Below, one piece after another: positions 13,708 through 19,973 of a stretch of DNA of 19,973 nt. Below the pieces are notes generated by a model, which did not search any database, had not been told where the DNA came from, and saw nothing but the letters and a program-made list of their open reading frames with translations. Position 1 is the first letter of the stretch, and every line of letters begins with the position of its first letter. The translations under genes were made by a program, and so were the position numbers. The stretch is from CAYTAP01 sp964435775 (GTDB lineage: Bacteria; Planctomycetota; Phycisphaerae; Tepidisphaerales; Tepidisphaeraceae), in assembly GCA_964435775.1 (NCBI GenBank), contig CAYTAP010000077.1:1-19973 (forward strand), read 5' to 3'.

Positions 13708-13726
13708 GCCGACGGGATGCTAAAGT
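13699..13726 (+). promoter_or_regulatory. Candidate promoter for the coiled-coil membrane protein gene
   Basis: TTGACC (13699-13704), a 16-bp spacer and TAAAGT (13721-13726) lie about 53 bp before the ATG at 13780. The match is fair only. It overlaps the putative divergent lipoprotein start at 13707. Confidence 0.3.
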
Positions 13727-13779
13727 TGCCGTAAATCACTGTCAAACCGCATGTGACCCTTAACGGATGGAGAAGTCTC

Positions 13780-14559
13780 ATGAGTGATCCGCAAACCAAC
13801 TTCCTCTCGCGCATCGGCCAATGGTTCAAGGGGGATTCCCGCGACAACGGCGTGGATCTGCCGCTGCTTCATGGCGACGGCGGGCGCGATGACCATTCCA
13901 TCGACCGCGCCAATCCCGACATCACGCCGGTCCAGACCACGGCGCAGCGCGGCGCGTTCCTTCGCCCCTGGGTCAAGCGCGATCAGGCGATCGCCAATCT
14001 CCAGGGCGGCTTCAACGCCGTCGCCGACCTCCTCAACACCGTCCGCGACAACCTCGAACGCCAGAGCGAGCGGCAGGATCAACTTCTCGGCTATCTCTCG
14101 CATCTGCCCGAGGCGCTCCAGCAACTGCCCGAGAGCAACAAGATGCAGACCGAGACGCTCAAGGCGATTCATCAGCAGATGGAGCAGCAGTTCGGCCAAC
14201 AGCGCCACCTGGCCGACATTCTCGACAAAATCTCAGACGCCTCGGGCGCGCACCGCGAAAGCCTTGGCGCGCTCAACGAGCGAGTCGAAACGCTTCATCA
14301 GCATGATCGTTCGATCTCCGACAACCTCAGCCATGTCGGCGCCGCGATGCAGGATGTCGGCAAAAACGCCGAGGCGAGCGCGAAAATCCTCGAACAGCTC
14401 CGTGACAATCAGAACGAGCATGACGCCGAGCTGCAGCGGATGCTCGCCAAACAGAACACCCGTTTCACCACGCTGCTGGCCACGGCGATCTTCCTCTCCA
14501 TCGCCGCCCTCGTCGCGGTGGCGCTGATCGGATATCTCCTGCTCATCCGGCCTCATTGA
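13780..14559 (+). CDS. Tail-anchored coiled-coil protein of unknown function
   Basis: This 259-residue protein has an N-terminal amphipathic stretch (FLSRIGQWFKG), a polar linker to about residue 60, then a long Gln/Glu/Leu-rich helical region (about 70-225). The single transmembrane helix (231-256) is followed by only RPH. There is no N-terminal signal, so it should be inserted by its tail with the coiled coil in the cytoplasm. The start at 13780 is chosen because GGAG lies seven bases upstream; an in-frame ATG at 13753 has none. No enzymatic motif is seen. The layout resembles membrane-tethered scaffold or polarity proteins, but no family is recognised. It is convergent with the downstream secreted-protein gene. 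Confidence 0.8.
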   Translation: MSDPQTNFLSRIGQWFKGDSRDNGVDLPLLHGDGGRDDHSIDRANPDITPVQTTAQRGAFLRPWVKRDQAIANLQGGFNAVADLLNTVRDNLERQSERQDQLLGYLSHLPEALQQLPESNKMQTETLKAIHQQMEQQFGQQRHLADILDKISDASGAHRESLGALNERVETLHQHDRSISDNLSHVGAAMQDVGKNAEASAKILEQLRDNQNEHDAELQRMLAKQNTRFTTLLATAIFLSIAALVAVALIGYLLLIRPH

Positions 14560-14562
14560 ATG

Positions 14563-14592
14563 AAAAAGGTCCGCACGGGGTGCGGACCCTAC
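14563..14592 (-). terminator. REP-type hairpin acting as intrinsic terminator
   Basis: GGTCCGCAC (14568-14576) pairs perfectly with GTGCGGACC (14580-14588) around GGG. On the minus strand the stem is followed by TTTTT (14563-14567), making a textbook intrinsic terminator for the secreted Cys-rich gene that ends at 14616. The other side carries CTAC, the tail of the repeat family also at 4292-4380, so a repeat unit seems to have been recruited. It sits in the 56-bp gap between convergent genes. Confidence 0.75.
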
Positions 14593-14615
14593 AAAGGCCT
14601 GACAGCAGGATCGCC

Positions 14616-15041
14616 TCAATCCTTGTCTTCATCCCCGCCATGATGGGCGTCGTGCATTTGAACCGGCTTCCACTGATCGCCATCCTTGACTTCAATCTTG
14701 TCGGGCAGGACGGTTTGCGTGTCCTTGTCGACGGTGCCGGTCACGCGGATCGTCTTGGCCGCGTATGCCGCCAGCGGCGCGGGATTCGTGAGCAGCGTGA
14801 ATGCCTTGCCGTCCACCAGGATGCCGGCGGGAATGCCGCTCTTCATGCACTTGGTCGCGCACTTGGCATGCTTCTGCCCCTTGGCCTGACCGGCGACATA
14901 GCAATTCATGTCAAGCAATTCCCCCTGCACGGTCGTCTTGGAGGCGTCGGCCGCATCGCCGTGCCCCTCATGCGCAATCGCCAGGCTCGCCATCGACGCC
15001 ATCAAAATCACGCACAAACTCACCAGCATTCGCTGTCGCAT
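14616..15041 (-). CDS. Small secreted Cys/His-rich protein of unknown function
   Basis: This 141-residue protein has a clear signal peptide (MRQRMLVSLCVILMASMASL, cleavage after AIA). The mature chain starts HEGHGD, carries a block DMNCYVAGQAKGQKHAKCAT then KCMKSGIPAG, and a β-rich domain (ILVDGKAFTLL…IRVTGTV). It ends in a His/Asp tail, MHDAHHGGDEDKD. Three Cys plus His-rich ends suggest metal binding, perhaps copper, outside the cytoplasm; this is inference. The GELLDMNCY…KCAT…CMKSGIPAG layout resembles short uncharacterised proteins from planctomycetes and other environmental bacteria. The ATG at 15041 has GGAG seven bases upstream; the frame extends further to 15146 without one. The hairpin at 14563-14592 ends the message. 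Confidence 0.82.
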   Translation of the reverse strand: MRQRMLVSLCVILMASMASLAIAHEGHGDAADASKTTVQGELLDMNCYVAGQAKGQKHAKCATKCMKSGIPAGILVDGKAFTLLTNPAPLAAYAAKTIRVTGTVDKDTQTVLPDKIEVKDGDQWKPVQMHDAHHGGDEDKD

Positions 15042-15176
15042 CGGAAGTCTCCATTTGGGATTGGTTGCATCGGATCGAAACACCTCGACCCGCACCAATG
15101 TCATACCCGATTCCGCGCGCGGCGTCAGCATTAAAACATTCCACATCGCCGGCCGCCTGACGTCCGCCCCGAATGC

Positions 15177-16136
15177 CTATTTGACATTCTTGAGCAGAAG
15201 CTGATCCGTGACGTCGGGTGGTTGCTTGGGATCACTGACAAAATCCGCCGAAATATGGTCTTCCGCCATGTGGTCCTTGTTCAGGTTGATGTAGTGGATG
15301 GCCGCGTGGGTGGCGTCGGTTTTGACGATGACAAATCCCTGAATGCGGCTCATGTCGCTCTTATTCCAAGTGTCGCCCCCGCCCCATTTCCAGCCGCTAT
15401 TCCGCTTCCAGCTTTTCGAGTTGATGCCGGCCATGAGGACGTCGCCCGTGACGCCGGCTTCGCGCCATTTGGCTTGCACGAGTTGGATCAGCTGCGCCTT
15501 GTCCGGGCCATTGTAGGTTTCACGCGGCGGCGCATTGCTGGAAATGATCGCGTCATTCAACGTCCCCTTCATCCGCGCGACCTTTTGTCGGGCCTGGTCG
15601 AGGTCCTGGCGCGCCTTCGCCGTTGCCGGCGCATCCGGAGACAATGCGGTGAGCACGTCCAGCCGACCCTGCGCCCAGCCGAGATGCTGGGCAATGCCGC
15701 CCGAGGAACTGAAATAGAGAGGACGACGATGGTCCACCGCGTCTTGTCCCATCTTCAGCGCCTGGTCAATGTCCTGATCGATTTTCCCCGGCGCATCCGC
15801 GCCGTATTGCCTGGCGGCGGCCTCGAACTGTTCGACGAACATATCAAACCGCTTGAGCACGCCGGCTATGTTGCGCCCCTCCAATGTCTTTCCCTGCATG
15901 AGTTCCGCATATTTCTTCGCGATGCGATCTCGCTCGGCGCGGGCGCCGGGAAGTTGCTTGAGATTTTCCGCGCCAAGGGCCGGATTGCTTTGAAATATCG
16001 ACGGGCCATACATGAGCGTGATTTCCTGAATCCGTTTCAGATCGGACGAATAATCACCATCCGCCGCAGTTGCCGCCGAAGCGGCGCTGACAAGGACTCC
16101 CAAAAGCAACAGAGCTCCAGCCACTGTGATTCGCAT
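15177..16136 (-). CDS. Secreted protein of unknown function
   Basis: This 319-residue protein has a signal peptide (MRITVAGALLLLGVLVSAAS, cleavage near AASA or ATA). The mature chain is mainly helical to about residue 200 (basic/Gln-rich, with several LDQARQK-like stretches). A mixed region follows that is rich in Trp and Lys (SKSWKRNSGWKWGGGDTW) and then β strands (FVIVKTDATHAAIHYINLN). The ATG at 16136 is preferred because GGAG lies six bases upstream; a GTG one codon earlier is too close to it. No known domain is recognised. It is followed 135 bases later by the Cys-rich secreted gene on the same strand, so co-transcription is possible. Confidence 0.8.
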   Translation of the reverse strand: MRITVAGALLLLGVLVSAASAATAADGDYSSDLKRIQEITLMYGPSIFQSNPALGAENLKQLPGARAERDRIAKKYAELMQGKTLEGRNIAGVLKRFDMFVEQFEAAARQYGADAPGKIDQDIDQALKMGQDAVDHRRPLYFSSSGGIAQHLGWAQGRLDVLTALSPDAPATAKARQDLDQARQKVARMKGTLNDAIISSNAPPRETYNGPDKAQLIQLVQAKWREAGVTGDVLMAGINSKSWKRNSGWKWGGGDTWNKSDMSRIQGFVIVKTDATHAAIHYINLNKDHMAEDHISADFVSDPKQPPDVTDQLLLKNVK

Positions 16137-16407
16137 CACGATCTCCTTTCACATGAGCGTGCGCGGCCAAACCGACACCTAAACCGATGCGCGGAGCCGA
16201 CACTGTGAAAAATCAGCCGACATGAAGCGCCATCCGCGAAGGACGGCGATGCGGCTCTCATGGTAATGACCCGGCGCGCGATCTGTCACGACAATTTTGA
16301 ATTTCCCCCGCTTCCACGCGGTTTTGCGGCTTTTACTTCCCCCTCGAATGCCTTGTTGTCATTCGTGATGGTGGTTGGGGACATCCAACCGGAAAGAAGG
16401 AGCTTTC

Positions 16408-16503
16408 GTGAGCAAACAAACAGCGTTGGCTGAACGCCTGGATGAAGTGAATGAACACATCGCGGCGGCCTGCGCCAAAGCCAGGCGCGACCGAAGCGAA
16501 GGA
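16408..16503 (+). pseudogene. yggS: yggS (PLP homeostasis protein) N-terminal remnant
   Basis: A strong ribosome site (AAGGAG, 16397-16402) precedes a GTG that opens SKQTALAERLDEVNEH then IAAACAKARRDRSE. This matches the first 30 residues of YggS/PLPBP proteins (L.ERL.EVNE.I.AAC.KAGRDPSEV), but the expected next block (tLvAVSK, the lysine that binds PLP) is absent and the reading changes to unrelated sequence. It is therefore a decayed or cut gene. In the 545-bp gap 16137-16681 the only other structures seen are a 6-bp hairpin at 16373-16390 and the twin hairpins at 16604-16646. Confidence 0.5.
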
Positions 16504-16603
16504 GAAGGGAAGGGGGACGCTGAATCTCATCGCCAATGCCGGACGCACCCCTCATCACATTTGCGAATACGCCTTATTTTAGGTACCACATCAGGCGATG
16601 ATC

Positions 16604-16646
16604 GAAGCGTCCGCCGGGGACGCTTCACCGGGGCGATGAGCCCCGG
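16604..16646 (+). repeat. Two adjacent perfect hairpins in the leader of the membrane protein gene
   Basis: GAAGCGTCC/GGACGCTTC (16604-16612/16618-16626, 5-base loop) is followed after one base by CCGGGGC/GCCCCGG (16628-16634/16640-16646, loop GATGA). Both stems are perfect. They end 35 bases before the ATG at 16682. They could form a structured 5' leader or be further repeat units; there is no T-run. Confidence 0.6.
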
Positions 16647-16681
16647 CCACCATTCACCCGCCGCGCGAAGGGAACACGATC

Positions 16682-17374
16682 ATGGCGCAATCCGCAATCG
16701 CCACCGCCGCCGACTATGCCGATGCGATGATGTCGGCCAGACGGGCGAAGAACTGGCTGTTTCTATTGCTGCTCCTGGCGCTGTTGGGGCAGATGGCGAT
16801 CTTTTTTCTCGTGCGCTACGATGTCGTTGCATTGCATCGCCCGGCCTTGGAAGTGGCGGCCGGCGCGCCGGCGACAACCGCGCCCTCGGCGGCGGTGATC
16901 GCCGATGCGCTGACGCCCACCTCCAGCGCCGGAACGTTGATCCGCTACTTCGTCGGCCTGACCGACTTCCTCGGGATCATCCTGACGGCCATTCTCGCGG
17001 TCGTGCTGCTGCTCCTCGTGCTCATCATGCTCGTCGGCCGACTGATCGGCGTGGCCAAGGTGACCAGCGCGCTGATCTGGTGCGTCGTGCTCGGCATTCT
17101 GCTCTTCCCCTGGCAGGCGTTCCTCAACTGGCAGCAGCTTTCCGAAGGCTTCCGTCTCCCCGGCGTGCTTTACACCTGGATGGAACTGATCCAGCCGCGC
17201 GTGCTGGCGTCGCTGCCGCTCGATCAGGCGATTTTGCTCTGGGCGCGGTTCGTCGGGTTCCCCGTGCTGGCGATCATCATCCTCCTGGCATTGCAGGCCA
17301 AGAGCAATCGCGGATTGCGGCTGGCGCTGGGCGAATCGGATCTCGACCGCGATGACCTGGCCGCCACGGCGTAG
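16682..17374 (+). CDS. Four-helix membrane protein of unknown function
   Basis: This 230-residue protein has predicted transmembrane helices at about 25-44, 96-119, 127-144 and 185-206. An Ala/Pro/Thr-rich extracytoplasmic loop (55-90) lies between the first two. The N-terminal cytoplasmic stretch and the charged C-terminus (GESDLDRDDL) are hydrophilic. The ATG at 16682 follows AAGGGA by about eight bases. No enzyme motif or known family was recognised. It precedes the bactofilin-like gene by 30 bases on the same strand and may partner it. Confidence 0.8.
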   Translation: MAQSAIATAADYADAMMSARRAKNWLFLLLLLALLGQMAIFFLVRYDVVALHRPALEVAAGAPATTAPSAAVIADALTPTSSAGTLIRYFVGLTDFLGIILTAILAVVLLLLVLIMLVGRLIGVAKVTSALIWCVVLGILLFPWQAFLNWQQLSEGFRLPGVLYTWMELIQPRVLASLPLDQAILLWARFVGFPVLAIIILLALQAKSNRGLRLALGESDLDRDDLAATA

Positions 17375-17404
17375 TGCGCCCCATCGTCCAACCCGGATCC
17401 CCTC

Positions 17405-17752
17405 ATGCGCGAAGAACGAGGCCAACTCAAACATGACCTCGTCGTCTATGAGGAATACACCCTCTGGGGGTCGGTCATCGGCAACATCAAGGTGATCAAG
17501 GGGGGCAAGTTCTACCTGCGCGGCGCGATCTACGGCAACCTCCGCGTCGAGCCGGGCGGGCGCGTCCACATCTTCGGAAATGTCTCAGGCGATCTCACCC
17601 TCGGCAAACACACCAAGGTGATCGTCTCGGGCACCATCGGCGGCGACACCATCAACCGCGGCGGCCGACTCTACATCGACACCGCCGCCAAACTCCTCGG
17701 CAAACTCAAAACCAAGTCGGGCGAAACGACACAGGAACAACGGCGTGCCTGA
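17405..17752 (+). CDS. Bactofilin-like polymer-forming protein
   Basis: This 115-residue protein is a short right-handed β-helix: repeated strands with Gly turns (GSVIGNIKVIKGGKFYLRG, then AIYGNLRVEPGGRVHIFG, GNVSGDLTLGKHTKVIVSG, TIGGDTINRGGRLYI), about 18 residues per turn. This is the pattern of bactofilins and other polymer-forming cytoskeletal proteins (DUF583), which self-assemble into filaments at the membrane and position cell-wall or envelope enzymes. It lacks a transmembrane segment, so a membrane anchor would have to come from elsewhere, plausibly the upstream membrane protein. The ATG at 17405 has only a weak GGAT upstream. The charged tails (MREERGQLKHD and GETTQEQRRA) are usual for the family. 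Confidence 0.8.
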   Translation: MREERGQLKHDLVVYEEYTLWGSVIGNIKVIKGGKFYLRGAIYGNLRVEPGGRVHIFGNVSGDLTLGKHTKVIVSGTIGGDTINRGGRLYIDTAAKLLGKLKTKSGETTQEQRRA

Positions 17753-17760
17753 GGCAATGC

Positions 17761-17931
17761 GCCACGAAGATGCGAAGACACAAAGAACACAAGGGATCAG
17801 GTGAGGCCCGCATTCCGCCGCGCATATCTTGGCACCCCGCGTGGATGGTCCGCGCTGCGTGTGAACCCTACACGGACTCACCTCTGCAACCTATTCGTGC
17901 CTTCGCGGACAACATGGGCGTGACGCCCATG
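17761..17931. repeat. Patch of decayed short repeats between convergent genes
   Basis: Three pieces are recognisable. CACGAAGATGCGAAGACAC (from 17763) is a CACGAAG-type simple repeat, with an inverted relative TTCGTGCCTTCGCGGA at 17894-17909. A degenerate GGTCCGC…ACCCTAC unit lies at 17847-17871. A perfect hairpin CATGGGCG/CGCCCATG spans 17913-17931. The last lies ten bases beyond the stop of the PEP-CTERM gene (minus) and may help end its message, though no T-run follows. No gene is seen in this 188-bp gap. Confidence 0.5.
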
Positions 17932-17940
17932 CCACACGCC

Positions 17941-19731
17941 TCACGCCATCCGTCGTCGCCGGGCGAGGAGGCCAAGAGCGCCGAAGGCGATCAGGCCGAG
18001 TGTGGCAGGCTCGGGGACGACCCCGCTGACCGTGAGGATGACATCCTGGTTATTCAGGATGCTGAGCACACCCTGCGCTCCGTCGATTCCAATCGCGCCG
18101 CTCTGGATTCCGCCGGCGAGCGTGCCGGAAATGGTCGCATTCGTATCAAAAAGCGTGTAAACGCCATTCTGCAAACCCGGCCCGGCCGTGAATACAAAAT
18201 CGCCGAAATCCAGCTTGCTCGCTCCGATCGCGAGTACGCCATCGGTCACGACCACTTTGTCGCTGCTCGCAATGCTTCCCAGGTCAAACAGCAGGTTCTG
18301 TGAATTCGCGGCATTCAGAGCATTGGTGATCGTCAGATTGCCCGTATCCACCGTCAACGTTCCCGTAGCGCCCGCCTGCGCGCCCGGGTCCAACTTGCCG
18401 GACACCGACACGCTCCCTGTTCCACTGCCCAGCCCAATCGTGCCGTCGCCGCCCAGGGTGGTGCCGCTGTTCGCGGAGAAGTTTCCCTGCCCGCTGGTCG
18501 TCCCATTCACATACAACGCGCCAGCGGTGATGCTGGTGGCGCCGGTGTAGGTATTGTCGCCATCGAGATACCAAGTGCCCGACTCGCTCTTGGACAAGGC
18601 AATATTGCCGCCGGCCACACCATCGCCAATGATCCCCGCAACGCGATTGTTGTCGGTTGTGCCTCGCAACGTCAGCGCGTTGGATTTGGTGGCTGGCGCC
18701 CCCCCTGTAATATCGCCGACGGTTACATGCCCTGATGACGGAGCAAAGTATCCCGTTCCGGTCGCTGTAAACTTAACATCCCCCAAGGCCAGAGTATCAT
18801 CACTCCCTGATGAATCCGACACACTGAAGCCGGTGTTATTGTCCATCGAAATATCCCCCCCGAGCGTCAGTGTCTTGCCCCCGTGTCCGCTCGTTAGTTG
18901 CCCGACATCGACAGCCGATTGACCTGTCATTGTGATGCCGGCCGTGCCGAAGGTGGCGCTGGTGTCGCTGCGAAGTGAGAGATTCCCCAGATAGCCGAAA
19001 GCCAGACTGGCATTGGTCATGGCCCCGCTGTTGGTCAATATCAGCGGCGCGCTGTATCGCACGCTCACAATGCCCGTGAAATTGGGGTTGGAATGCGAGA
19101 TGACATATGCGCCTTGCCCCACGGCGCCGCTGCGACTCAATGTTCCAGCGCCGCTGATTTCTCCATTCAGATAATTTGTTCCGCCACCAACAGCACTTTG
19201 CAGAGCCAGCGTCGTGACTCCCGCATCCATTTGGATAGGTCCGTTGAAGGTAAAAGAGCCGCCGGTCGTGGAGTTGTTGGTGATCCGTGGCCCGCCGCCA
19301 GAAAAGGTAACAGGAGTGTTAAAAGTAACATGGGCGTTGCTGGGTGCTGAAATTTGAATGGCGGCATTGTTGTTCATGGAAATGCTGTTCGTCCCGCCGA
19401 CCGCGCCGATCGTGTAATCACCGGAATTGGAGGCGAAAAAGATATTATTGGCGCTCGTGGCGGCGCTCAGTGTCACGCTGGATGGCGTCCCGGTCTGAAA
19501 TGTGACGTTTCCGCCGGTGGGAACGGCGTTATTGTCCCAATTCGTGCCGGTGTTCCAATCGCTGTTCGTCGCCCCAGTCCACACGCCCGCGCCCATTGCC
19601 GACCCCGCCCCCACCCCCGCGCACGCCGCAACGGCCAGTGCAGCCAATACAAAGCGCCCGCAGCCGGCAACGGGTGATGTACGCTTGTACTTGCTATTGA
19701 TCGAGCCCGATTCGTTCGTTGTTATACCCAT
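17941..19731 (-). CDS. PEP-CTERM-anchored autotransporter-strand-repeat protein
   Basis: This 596-residue exported protein has an N-terminal signal with a hydrophobic core at about 27-45 (FVLAALAVAACAGVGAG, cleavage near AMG). A Thr/Ser/Asn/Gly-rich β-helical passenger follows, made of strands such as GGNVTFQTG, and an autotransporter-associated strand repeat around NTYTGATSITAGALYVNGTT. The C-terminus is VVPEPATLGLIAFGALGLLA followed by RRRR: a PEP-CTERM sorting signal (PEP motif, helix, basic cluster) that exosortase cuts. It should end up at the surface or in matrix. The ATG at 19731 is chosen because GGAGG stands eight bases upstream; the frame extends to 19776 without one. The exosortase is not in this window. 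Confidence 0.92.
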   Translation of the reverse strand: MGITTNESGSINSKYKRTSPVAGCGRFVLAALAVAACAGVGAGSAMGAGVWTGATNSDWNTGTNWDNNAVPTGGNVTFQTGTPSSVTLSAATSANNIFFASNSGDYTIGAVGGTNSISMNNNAAIQISAPSNAHVTFNTPVTFSGGGPRITNNSTTGGSFTFNGPIQMDAGVTTLALQSAVGGGTNYLNGEISGAGTLSRSGAVGQGAYVISHSNPNFTGIVSVRYSAPLILTNSGAMTNASLAFGYLGNLSLRSDTSATFGTAGITMTGQSAVDVGQLTSGHGGKTLTLGGDISMDNNTGFSVSDSSGSDDTLALGDVKFTATGTGYFAPSSGHVTVGDITGGAPATKSNALTLRGTTDNNRVAGIIGDGVAGGNIALSKSESGTWYLDGDNTYTGATSITAGALYVNGTTSGQGNFSANSGTTLGGDGTIGLGSGTGSVSVSGKLDPGAQAGATGTLTVDTGNLTITNALNAANSQNLLFDLGSIASSDKVVVTDGVLAIGASKLDFGDFVFTAGPGLQNGVYTLFDTNATISGTLAGGIQSGAIGIDGAQGVLSILNNQDVILTVSGVVPEPATLGLIAFGALGLLARRRRMA

Positions 19732-19807
19732 TATCCCTACCTCCCACTCCAAATAAAATGACGTATGCAAGACCACACGAACGTGACATGCCCTGCCGCG
19801 ACTGTAT

Positions 19808-19837
19808 TTAGTATGTACAGGGAGTTGACAGATGCAA
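19808..19837 (-). promoter_or_regulatory. Candidate promoter for the PEP-CTERM gene
   Basis: On the minus strand TTGCAT (19832-19837), 18 bp, and TACTAA (19808-19813) lie about 77 bp before the start at 19731. The -10 box is only partly consensus. It overlaps a stronger promoter-like sequence on the other strand. Confidence 0.3.
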
Positions 19838-19854
19838 GAAAATTCTTGTATTTT
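19825..19854 (+). promoter_or_regulatory. Divergent promoter with a palindrome filling its spacer
   Basis: TTGACA (19825-19830), an 18-bp spacer and TATTTT (19849-19854) point rightward out of the window. The spacer holds the perfect palindrome CAAGAAAATTCTTG (19835-19848), a likely operator. Alternatively the palindrome plus the T-run (19849-19856) is an AT-rich terminator-like hairpin. Any gene served would start at or beyond the window edge; an ATG at 19924 opens a frame to the end (MLVSVRLGIVTDDTRT), but it is too short to judge. Confidence 0.4.
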
Positions 19855-19973
19855 TTACCCTTTCATTATCGGACGCTCCACCGCCAGCCCATATCCCGCC
19901 AATTTCGCCTTCCCAAATACACTATGCTCGTGAGCGTTCGTTTGGGCATAGTGACGGATGATACCCGCACCGG

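Noticed and set aside
16286..16558. A 90-codon minus-strand frame in the gap before the membrane protein gene
   Set aside because: It has no ribosome site and no recognisable family, and lies opposite the yggS-like segment, which has a ribosome site and family resemblance.
19924..19973. Start of a plus-strand gene running off the window (MLVSVRLGIVTDDTRT)
   Set aside because: Only 16 codons are visible and there is no ribosome site, so it cannot be supported, though the promoter at 19825-19854 points toward it.

Overview
The window is GC-rich, densely coding bacterial DNA, most likely from a member of the Planctomycetota (Phycisphaerae-like) and probably from a metagenome-assembled genome, since it contains a 10-N scaffold join. 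The lineage call is an inference. It rests on a secreted autotransporter-strand-repeat protein ending in a PEP-CTERM anchor, a bactofilin-like protein, an S1/P1 nuclease, several secreted or membrane proteins of no known function, and many short palindromic repeats of the kind scattered through planctomycete genomes.

Region by region. 1-1.1 kb: a class I SAM methyltransferase (minus) with a well-formed promoter and palindrome/direct-repeat operator candidates. 1.17 kb: tRNA-Ser(UGA), plus strand. 1.3-4.3 kb: a minus-strand operon of a DUF488/YeaO protein, a membrane cytochrome b fused to a sulfite-oxidase-type molybdopterin domain, and a glycine/sarcosine-type methyltransferase. 4.3-5.6 kb: a long inverted repeat and a ferredoxin-reductase-type FAD oxidoreductase. 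5.7-6.5 kb: another inverted-repeat element and a DUF433/DUF5615 toxin-antitoxin pair. 6.5-8.9 kb: a tiny ORF, a REP-like inverted repeat, and a type I restriction HsdR lacking its nuclease domain and Walker A motif. 9.0-9.3 kb: a striking 42-bp tandem array of palindromes. 9.4-11.1 kb: a delta-9-type fatty acid desaturase and leuD. 11.1-13.7 kb: an S1/P1 nuclease and a BtuF/FecB-like binding lipoprotein, both embedded in palindromic repeats. 13.8-17.8 kb: mostly proteins of unknown function (tail-anchored coiled coil, secreted Cys/His-rich protein, secreted 319-aa protein, four-helix membrane protein) plus a bactofilin and a yggS remnant. 17.9-19.7 kb: the PEP-CTERM protein.

The genes do not form one pathway. 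The clearest functional unit is the DUF488 / membrane molybdopterin oxidoreductase / methyltransferase operon. The strongest theme is repeat traffic: at least five palindromic repeat families sit between genes. In several places they have altered genes, by truncating hsdR, separating a lipoprotein signal peptide from its start codon, supplying a stop codon, or serving as a terminator. The 42-bp array is the most distinctive unexplained element: four 27-bp palindromes spaced at exactly four helical turns that also keep a seven-residue reading-frame period.
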